This document shows, piece by piece, positions 7,434 through 14,265 of a stretch of 14,581 nucleotides of DNA. The stretch comes from Rhizophlyctis rosea. Taxonomy: Eukaryota > Chytridiomycota > Chytridiomycetes > Rhizophlyctidales > Rhizophlyctidaceae. The stretch's first letter is position 1, and each line of letters starts with the position of its first letter. Position numbers and translations under genes: made by a program. The stretch covers positions 1-14,581 of the forward strand of contig JADGJC010000610.1 of NCBI GenBank assembly GCA_027596075.1, in the 5' to 3' direction. The notes under the pieces are model-generated. The model saw only the letters and a list, made by a program, of their open reading frames with translations. It was not told where the DNA came from and ran no database searches.

Positions 7434-10204
7434 TCATGCCGATGGAGGCGCTTGACGGACTTTATCGCCATGCTGTTGCAGGGAGCTCCATGTCAGCAAT
7501 GTAACATTGAAAGTATGGGTTGGACATAAACACTTACTCCACGTGGACCTTCCTCCGGAGGAAAGCGAGTCCGGTCAGATGCCCCACTATCACTTTCGAG
7601 AAACTCCAGGACCTCACCTTCCTCAAGTTCGTGAGGAGTTGTGTCGCGTTGGATGGGGGTGGGGCTGCGGCTTTCAATGCAGTAGAAGGAAAAAGAGATC
7701 GTCAGCACATTGACGGGCAGGAATGCCAACTGACATGGCTTGGCATCACAACACCACATACCTTGGCCGCAACCGTTTCGAAGAACTCTCCTCCACACCA
7801 TCAAGTTCCCTCTTCCTCGAAGAGGAGCCCGTCTGCACCCGTTGCGCCGCGCGCATCAACATGCTTTGGAGCGCAGATTGCGTGGCTGGGTCCTTGATAT
7901 TGGATATAAACTCTTGGAGTTCGGGCACGGTCTTCCGTGCCAAGACCTCAAGTAGCAGATTTTCCGCAGGTGTCAGTGTGACTGCAGGTGATGATGGTGC
8001 TGCAGGAACCGGGGTAGGAAGGGGATGAGTTGAAGTTGTGACAGTTGGGGATGCAACAGGTGGGGTTGGTGTGAACGTGGGTGGTTGGCCGGTAGTTGCT
8101 GGGGTCGTGGTGGAGGTTGAAGGTACGGACGGGGTTGCAGAAGGGAGTGGTGTAATAGCGGCGGAGGTGGGAACGCTGAGGACACCGTTGTTGCTTGCGG
8201 AAGTTGAAGGTGTTGCTCCGCTTGTAGCGGCAACAGAACCGGAAGGTGAGGCAGGTGGAGTTGGGGTCCCATATGCTGCGCCTGCATTAGGAAGACGTGG
8301 GTTCTCAACAGTAGGCGATACCAGCGGCGAAGTTGTTGAGGGGGTGGCATTGCACGTAGATTCGTCGTTACTTGATGGAGCGAGGGCTTGAGACGGATCA
8401 AGAATGATTGAATTTGATAGTGATGTAGTGTTGGCCGCCGGGATTGTATCATCCGGAATTGGTGATGTACCAGAAACAGGAGCGGCGGTATGGTTCCGAA
8501 CAGGTTTTTTGCCCTTTGCGTCTGACAGAATGCCGGGGTTTCCTGCTTCCGCTTGATTCGCATGGGGAGCAACAGACTCCAGAACGGTGGAAGGAAGAAC
8601 CGGTTGAGAGTTGGACGGGCCGGCGATGGGTGAGTCCAAGGATGTAACTCCTGGAGCAAGGGGAACTACAATGACAGGAACGGGCGCAGGTTTCGACGGG
8701 GTGGTGGCGTCTTCCGGTGCGGCAGACGAAGCCGAGTTGCGAGCTTCAAGCTGCGACTTGAGCGCTCGTAATTGAGGATACTTCTTACGCTCGAAAAAAC
8801 TCTCATCAACGTAAGCGTCGTGCAACCACCATTGATCTGACCCCTTGATGTGCATCAGAGGACAAGGTCGGGAAGCATCACTCCAGTTGTTGAAGGTTTT
8901 ATTGAAGGCGTCGCGGACTTGTTTGGGTGTCAAGAGACCTCCCAACCAACCTACAAAGTACAGACAACAGAAGGTGAATCCACTGAGCAATCAATGCAAT
9001 GTAAATATCAAGCACCTCATACTCACTCGAAACATCCTCCCCCGTTTTGGGATTCTCGGCAGTGGCGTGCGTTTCATGCAACGCCAGCAAACCTCCTTCG
9101 GTCAAAGTATACCGTTTGGGCTGTGCAGTGAACGGATTGACGTCGGTTGTTGTGTCGGAGCGATGAGACGTGCTCTCGTCATCGGAATCGTTGTCGCTCT
9201 CATCGTCCTCACTGGGTTCATGGTATGAGGATTGGTCATCCTCAATCATGGGAGAAGGGTTGGCGTCAAGCGGTTCCGACCTGGGAGATGTCTTTGCATT
9301 AGGAGCCATTCTATGTGGGAGAACCGATGAACTCAGATGACTTACCCAGCAACTGAATCAGGAACCGTAACATCTTCAATAGAGGCAATGCCTGCCCCAG
9401 CGCTTCTGAAGGTGATAGCATAATGTCAAAACAAAAGATAGCATCTCGCACTCCGCATAGCGTACCTATCGTCGCCATTACCCACAACGGCGTCGAGCGC
9501 AGACCGCCTGCATTGGCTCTGACGCTCAACATCCATTTCATCGCCACTGATTGCTTCATCAATGGCTTTGATAAAGGTCTCAGCTCCCGCGCGACGCTTG
9601 ATCTCACTGGCGATGGCAGCGGATCTCTTGGGTGTGGAAGGCGCGACCGCAGGCCTAGCAGGTGTGGTGGCACCGTCGATGATGACACTGCTGGCATAAA
9701 GAAAAGGATAACTTCAATTTAGACTAGTAACTACAATTGAATCGAACAAGTGACCCCAACTCTCTACACATACCTGCTTCCGCCCTCAAGCTCTGCATCG
9801 ATAACCGACGCTGGACGAGATACACCAGCCCTGTGATCACATATGAAAAAAGTATCAAAACAACCAAACAAAAGTCCCACTCACTCATCCAACAGCTCCA
9901 AACAATCATCCAACTGCTCCGTCAAAACCTCAATCCGTTCATTCCGCGCCTTCAACTCCGTCGTGCCCTGCTGAACATGGTCCCGGAACTGGTTGGTGAT
10001 GTCGACCATTCGAGCCGTCGTATCAGTCAATTGATTCTCCAGCGCGTCAGCCTTCTGGATCAAGTCCAGCACCCCAGTGAGGATGCGAACAACACTGGCT
10101 TGCTCTGACACTCCGATTTGCTGCCCCAGCGCGGAGATTTCGGTAATGATGTCGAGGGGCGTACGGTTATGTGAGGGACCGGAGGTGTTGAGTGGGCAGG
10201 CCAT
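7434..10204 (-). CDS. Eight-exon gene: nuclear coiled-coil / basic-domain protein, paralogue of the 3378-6093 gene
   Basis: On the minus strand the exons are 10204-9885, 9830-9774, 9690-9466, 9405-9346, 9310-9027, 8950-7762, 7670-7538 and 7472-7434: 2307 bases, 768 residues, phases all consistent. The start has context CACCATGG. Plan: N-terminal coiled coil (about 15-105), basic/alanine-rich segment, acidic run (about 242-273), the shared domain (about 285-386) with Q326-V-R, L347-M, Y362-V and R370-K371-K372-Y, a long Ser/Thr/Pro/Ala-rich linker (about 390-640), a helical piece (about 645-692), NLS-like KRLRP ending at 711, and a short acidic tail of 57 residues. The domain spacing and two intron positions match the convergent plus-strand gene. 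A nuclear role is inferred; no named family is recognised. Uncertain point: the 35-base intron 9345-9311 could instead be a gene boundary, with a new start at the ATG at 9309. Confidence 0.72.
7671..7761 (-). other. Phase-2 intron after the NLS in the minus-strand paralogue
   Basis: The donor GTATGTGG follows the codons for KRLRP, and the acceptor TTGAAAG leads into an acidic coding exon. Without splicing the frame adds R-Y-V-V-L and stops at 7746, so retention removes the last 57 residues. Position and phase equal those of the intron at 5462-5534 in the plus-strand paralogue. Confidence 0.65.
8951..9026 (-). other. Phase-1 intron inside the shared domain
   Basis: The donor GTGAGTATG follows a codon pair reading Val-Ser plus one base; the acceptor is TTTGTAG. 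The plus-strand paralogue has an intron (4746-4816) after Ile-Ser plus one base at the corresponding point of its domain, also phase 1. This shared position is the strongest single argument that both gene models are right and homologous. Confidence 0.75.
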
Positions 10205-10263
10205 GGTGAAGGCAGGATGAGAGACGTCGAAAGGAGAGCGTCTGGAGTCTTTTGCGTTATGAA

Positions 10264-10321
10264 GAGCGTAGCGTAACAGGCGGAAAGGGCGTTGCTGACG
10301 CTGACAGGGCGAGCGTAGCGT
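10264..10321. repeat. Direct repeat GAGCGTAGCGT, two copies
   Basis: An exact 11-base word at 10264-10274 and 10311-10321, 47 bases apart and 60-117 bases upstream of the minus-strand ATG at 10204. Its place in a promoter-proximal region makes a repeated regulatory site possible, but no known factor is assigned. Confidence 0.4.
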
Positions 10322-10966
10322 CCACTCTTATACTTGTCCACCTGACTATTCGGTCATTGCTGCGGCGGATCCTTCCCGAGTCTCGCAAAGTCCTCTTCCT
10401 TGCCATCAGAAGCGAATGGAAGGCCGCAGAGAACTTGTCACGAATCCATTGAGGTTGTGTCCCATCTCCCTCACATACCTCCTGACGCATTCATCGAGCA
10501 CGACGCAAAGAAACGGTGCAACAGATAACAGTCTGTTTTCTTCGCAATCTTCCATATCCAGTAAAGTTGCGCCCACCTTGCTGCGGCTGACGAAAAATTT
10601 GATCATTCAAATGTCAAACCTGTGGAGAATGTTGGTTACGGTGTCCCCAACCGCTTCCGCTTCGGGCGCATACTGTTGCTCCTGTCGCATCTTACCGTGT
10701 CAGGAGTGGTCCTGAACGCCCTTGGGTGAGGCTGATGACCTAATTTTGGCACACAAAGAGTGGCCCGTGTCCCAAAATCGGCCTAGCCACCGAGGACAAT
10801 TGGTCGTCCTAGACGGCCAAATTCAAAGGAACCAACTCCGAGACCGGATAATGGGAACGATTTCCACGAAATTGGCAAAACAAACTCTCACCTTGCAAAT
10901 GAGCACATGGAGTCTTATAGCGTTTCTCAAGTGCTCTTGTGGACTGGAACAAGAAAGAAAAATACG

Positions 10967-10974
10967 TATAAATA
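10967..10974 (+). promoter_or_regulatory. TATA-box-like element
   Basis: TATAAATA lies 100 bases upstream of the ATG at 11074, with a pyrimidine-rich leader between. Spacing fits a fungal promoter whose transcription start is 40-60 bases downstream. It is the clearest core-promoter motif in the window. Confidence 0.45.
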
Positions 10975-11073
10975 AACATCCTTTGCGCTATCAAGTCCGA
11001 AAATTCCACAGCACACTCAGCGATAACTTAGCCTTCCTGCAGACTTCTACCTTCATTCTCGACACACTTGACA

Positions 11074-11526
11074 ATGGCACGTAAGTATCGGGTGCTCTAC
11101 ACCGCTGCCTGTTTCGTTGATAACAATTGAATACCTTCTCAAATCACCTTCCTTTCCTTTCGCTCAGCCCGCAAAAGCAACGCAGACAACAAAGCTCTTC
11201 TGGCCGCCATCCGGGAGAACAGCAAGCTTCAGAAAGAAGTAATCAAAATCTCCAAGAAATCCATCCAAGTCGGCGAAAAATCCATCAAGGTCGGCGAAGA
11301 GGGTATCAGAGTCGGCAAGAACGTCATCGATTCCACCAAGAAGTATGCGAAAAACATGGACAAGCTCCAAACCGCCACCGCCGACCTCGGCTTCCAGTTA
11401 GCCGCCTACTCAACAGCCGTTTCCGCCTCCTCCTCCTATCAAGCGTCCCCTTCCTCACGTACCAAGCGCGGTCGACAAGTTCGTCCGAAGCCATACACCC
11501 GTACCCCACGGACCGGAACGACTCGT

Positions 11527-11561
<35 letters not shown>

Positions 11562-11919
11562 CCATCAACAACAACCAGACAATGAAGCCGTCGACTTCAC
11601 CAACCCCGAGGAAGCGTACCTCAGCGTCGAATCGCTCGCCAACGTCTACATTCCTCAATTCCCACACAACGCACCCTGGCTGACATTCAATGGCCAGCCC
11701 GTCCTACTGAACCAAGTCCGTATCCGTATTAATGCCCCCAGCACCGCCGATCACAAGGAGGCCGTCGCCCTTCTTCGCGATATTCAAGAACCGGGACAGA
11801 GCGATGTGCCGAAGCACTTGTATCCGAGGGTGGGGAAAGTATTCCGGGATGATATTGTATTCTATGGGTTGCAGAAGAAGAAGAAGTTTTATTATGCGCA
11901 GTTTGGGATGAAGCAGTAG
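11074..11919 (+). CDS. Two-exon gene: heptad-repeat, polyQ protein of 252 residues, function unknown
   Basis: Exon 1 is only 7 bases (11074-11080, ATGGCAC); the intron 11081-11167 has a perfect GTAAGT donor and a TTTCGCTCAG acceptor; exon 2 is 11168-11919. Joined, they give 252 residues. Residues 28-62 are five consecutive seven-residue units, each beginning with Ile and best kept as I-x-V-G-E-x-x, predicting an amphipathic helix or coiled coil. A basic segment follows (about 95-122), then eleven glutamines (123-133), His-His and three more glutamines. The C-terminal 110 residues are a globular-looking domain with hydrophobic segments and a basic KKKKFYY end. I do not recognise the domain; it faintly recalls the basic aromatic end of the shared domain in the neighbouring paralogues, but not enough to claim homology. 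The mRNA is C-rich to about 11780, then G-rich. Location and role are unknown. Confidence 0.82.
11242..11346 (+). repeat. Five imperfect 21-base units encoding heptad repeats
   Basis: The coding sequence repeats every 21 bases, encoding Ile at position 1 of each unit; the middle units share ATC-x-x-x-GTCGGC-like words. It accounts for residues 28-62 of the protein. The units differ at many third positions, so the duplication is old or maintained for protein structure. Confidence 0.7.
11527..11574 (+). repeat. CAA/CAG repeat encoding polyglutamine
   Basis: Alternating CAA CAG codons give eleven glutamines (11527-11559), then CAC CAT, then three CAA codons. The alternation makes a hexamer microsatellite, so its length is likely to vary between strains. 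Confidence 0.9.
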
Positions 11920-12064
11920 ATTGGAATTTGAGTGTGTTTAGGGCGTCGGTTTGATTTTGGGCGTTCGATGGATCGGCGGAAACGGGAGCGGGTAATCCTT
12001 ATGTAGCTGCAATCTGTATTAGTGTATAGCGCTTTTATGACTGTATAAGTATATATCGCCACAC

Positions 12065-12070
12065 AATAAA
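12065..12070 (+). terminator. AATAAA polyadenylation signal
   Basis: A canonical AATAAA lies 146 bases after the stop codon at 11919 and is followed by T- and GT-containing sequence, including a run of T at about 12097. The spacing suits a fungal 3' untranslated region. It is the only clear canonical signal placed this well behind a gene in the window. Confidence 0.6.
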
Positions 12071-12192
12071 GTATGTAGGTCTCAACACCTCAAGCCCTTT
12101 TTTTACAGCATTTTGCAAGTACTAGGCTCCAATCTAGGGTCACGGAAGGCAGTAGGCAGGATTTCCGCTTGTTGTCAAACTTCCTCAATCAG

Positions 12193-12212
12193 TAAACAAA
12201 CTTGTTTGTTTA
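12193..12212. promoter_or_regulatory. Perfect palindrome built of two inverted forkhead-like sites
   Basis: Nine-base arms TAAACAAAC and GTTTGTTTA flank a central TT. With flanking bases each half reads as the forkhead core RTAAACAA (GTAAACAA at 12192-12199 on plus, ATAAACAA at 12213-12206 on minus). Forkhead proteins bind this core in fungi and animals; binding here is inference. It sits close to the end of a possible small minus-strand gene and over 1.1 kb upstream of the dioxygenase ATG. Confidence 0.4.
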
Positions 12213-12227
12213 TTTCTGATGAGCGGG

Positions 12228-12459
12228 TCAAAATTGCGCCACATTCGGGTCTTGCAGCAGGAGGGTCAGGAGGTTGGGAATGTCGGCATCTCCGTTGACA
12301 ATGCAACAGTTGTAGGTTGTATGTAAGATGGTGTGAGCGGTGCGCTTCTGGAAAACAGCATTGTTGCTTGTGGGCGTATAGTGCCGATCCGTAACTTCCG
12401 TCGTTGCTGTTCAAAGGAGCATCGGACCTTCTACTTTGGGTGGAAGCGGAGGCCGCCAT
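12228..12459 (-). CDS. Possible two-exon small protein, 63 residues, unrecognised
   Basis: An ATG at 12459 follows a T/C-rich leader on the minus strand. A donor GTAGAA at 12434 and an acceptor CGGAAG at 12395 give exons 12459-12435 and 12394-12228, with phases that match, and a protein of 63 residues ending in a hydrophobic helix-like segment (LLTLLLQD). Without splicing the same ATG runs in another frame to 12175, giving a less protein-like Cys/His-rich sequence. The intron would be only 40 bases with weak splice sites, so this may be a coincidence. I recognise no family. Confidence 0.25.
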
Positions 12460-12702
12460 AACAGTTAGGACTGCTCGAGAAAAGGGAATTTTGGTATGGC
12501 GCGTGGGCTGCAGAAGGTGAGAGTCCGTGGGACCGCGCAACCGTGGCTCTGTGTTCAGGTCGTCTGCAAATTTGTTGCGATGTCCGCGAGGACGATTGCG
12601 TCCCGCTCAGTAAAGTAGCAGTTTCCTCAGCAGCTGCTTAGGGCCGCCGACTGTCTGCGATTAACACAGCACATAGAATTGTGAGTGGTTGGGCGATTGC
12701 TT

Positions 12703-13203
12703 TACGACGCTCTCCACTCTGTGTCCACAGATATAAGTGACGCTGAAGTTTTACAGTGACGAGACCTTCGCTTTGAGAAGATCAGCAACCGCTCGAAGGA
12801 ATGATCCACCAATATTTCCCAACACATATGGTCGGGTTCTTCTCGTATCCTGGGTTATCCATATGGGACTTTTATGGGCGGGGGTTTATTTAGCGGCTTT
12901 GGTGGCAGCCGGAAGGGAAACGGGGACGTCCAAGCGTCGCCGTGCGGAGGCACAGCAGACCACTTGCGACGTCGCGCCTCATCACACATTTCTGGAGAAG
13001 CAACATCATGTAATGGACCAATTCAGTTATATGTGAATAAGGACTGCAGCACTACTATAGGAAGCATTGGCGTCGATTCGCAGGTCTGCTGGAAATTGCG
13101 TGCACAGGTAGAAGAGTCCAGCAGTGGGCTTCGAAACTCCTGAAGATCATCACAAACTTGAAGTCGACAACGCGTGGCTTGGCTCCCGCTACGACGCTCT
13201 CCA
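12703..13203. repeat. 14-base direct repeat, two copies
   Basis: TACGACGCTCTCCA occurs exactly at 12703-12716 and 13190-13203 on the plus strand, 487 bases apart. A shorter related word (GACGCTCT) recurs at 13209-13216, and AGACGCTCTCC occurs on the minus strand near 10232-10242. The role is unknown; both copies lie upstream of the dioxygenase gene. Confidence 0.45.
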
Positions 13204-13365
13204 GTCTCGACGCTCTGCGTCCTCGCTCCCTGCCTCGCTCCATGTTTCCTCCGACCATTTCCTTGTAACGATAGAAACCTTGGCAACGAAACGATATACG
13301 TATTGAACAACCCGGCTAGACCCATTTGCACCCATTCTCTGCTATTGTCACGACCCGGACTCCAA

Positions 13366-14265
13366 ATGGGCGTCCTTCTCGATATCGCCCGTCTGGCTCA
13401 CCGGGTCTTTTCTCCACCCATACCCACCGCGCCGGAAACTCATGCCTTGTTCAACCGCCTCAGACAAAAGATCGCCAGTGTTACACTGGAAGATCTCAGA
13501 ATAGCGGTACAGGCTTCCAGCTTTCAAGGGGTCTCTGCGGAATGGACTTGCTAACGCAACTTAGCCTTCAGGGTCACCAATCGAGTATTACCCCATATAC
13601 GAATCACAAGTGTTTACACTATGTTTATTTGTCTTAACTCGTTCTACGCGGATGCCAATCCACGACCACCCTGGTATGACTGTTCTTAGGTAAAGTATGT
13701 TGTCGTCTTGCCAAGGTGAGATAAGGACAACCCCGCGAAGTGTTTACTGCAAGGAGACTATACACAACCATTCTGCTCCCTCTCAACCGTTGCCCCACCT
13801 AACAGCAAACTAGTCGCCGGCTCCCTCTCCGTAAAAGCCTACCACCTCCTCCCCACATCTTCCACGCCCAACGGACCCTTACACCGACCCGCACGAACAA
13901 CACTCTCCACAACAATAGACTCCCACACCCTAAATTCACTCCTCACAATCACTCCAACCTCCGAAACAAACCTCCACTCCTTCCTCGCCGCCTCCGACCA
14001 GGTTGTCATCCTGGATCTCATCGCCCCGCCATATACGGGACGTGAGGGTGGACGGCCATGTACATATTTCGTGGAAAGGGGAGGGAAGGAGGGGCAGTAT
14101 GATGGAGAGTGTTATGAGTGTGTGCTGGTCGAGGATGAGGATCCGGAGTATGATTGTGTTGAAAGGGAGTTTGTAGGGGAGAGAATTGGGGTGGGGGATG
14201 TTGTTGGATGGGGGGAGAGTGGGGTTTTGAGGGAGACGGACACCTCTGGAGTCAAGGATCGATGA
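13366..14265 (+). CDS. ADO: Thiol dioxygenase of the PCO/ADO family (cysteamine / N-terminal-cysteine dioxygenase)
   Basis: Exons 13366-13506, 13565-13689 and 13806-14265 join into 241 residues. Introns are 13507-13564 (branch-like CTAAC, acceptor ACTTAG) and 13690-13805. The protein is a non-heme iron enzyme of the cupin fold that adds O2 to the thiol of cysteamine (giving hypotaurine) or of N-terminal cysteines on proteins, the first step of an oxygen-sensing N-degron branch. Visible family marks: the motif HDHPGM with H80 and H82, the third iron ligand H146 in NLHSF, the cupin strand GSLSVKAY (94-101), DLIAPPY (159-165), and C174-x-Y176, at the place of the Cys-Tyr crosslink pair of the animal enzyme. 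The length equals that of the family. The C-terminal tail (180-241) is acidic. No targeting peptide is evident, so cytosolic action is likely. Which substrate is used cannot be told. The coding strand is C-rich to about 13990 and G-rich after 14040. Confidence 0.93.

Larger units (their letters stand above)
10205..11073. promoter_or_regulatory. Divergent promoter region between two genes
   Basis: Genes start on both sides, at 10204 leftwards and 11074 rightwards. Near the leftward gene an 11-base word GAGCGTAGCGT occurs at 10264-10274 and 10311-10321, and the leader just before the ATG is pyrimidine-rich on the minus strand. Near the rightward gene a TATAAATA lies at 10967-10974, about 100 bases before the ATG, followed by a pyrimidine-rich leader. 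The middle (about 10400-10960) has only overlapping short frames on both strands and I see no gene in it. Confidence 0.5.
11920..13365. other. Spacer between the polyQ gene and the dioxygenase gene
   Basis: The stretch begins with the 3' untranslated region and polyA signal of the polyQ gene. A palindrome with forkhead-like halves lies at 12193-12212, a possible small spliced minus-strand gene at 12459-12228, and a 14-base direct repeat at 12703-12716 and 13190-13203. Frames at 12737-13036 (opening on GTG) and 13023-13331 are short, overlap other frames and have no recognisable product. The last 60 bases are C-rich and form the leader of the gene at 13366. Confidence 0.5.

Noticed and set aside
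7507..9228. A series of plus-strand frames opposite the minus-strand paralogue
   Set aside because: They are antisense shadows of the Ser/Thr/Pro-rich exon; the Val/Gly-rich products mirror proline and alanine codons on the other strand.
12737..13036. Possible membrane protein with a hydrophobic stretch (about 12830-12910)
   Set aside because: It opens on GTG, is short, is overlapped by another plus frame, and has neither leader nor splice continuation that would make a credible gene.
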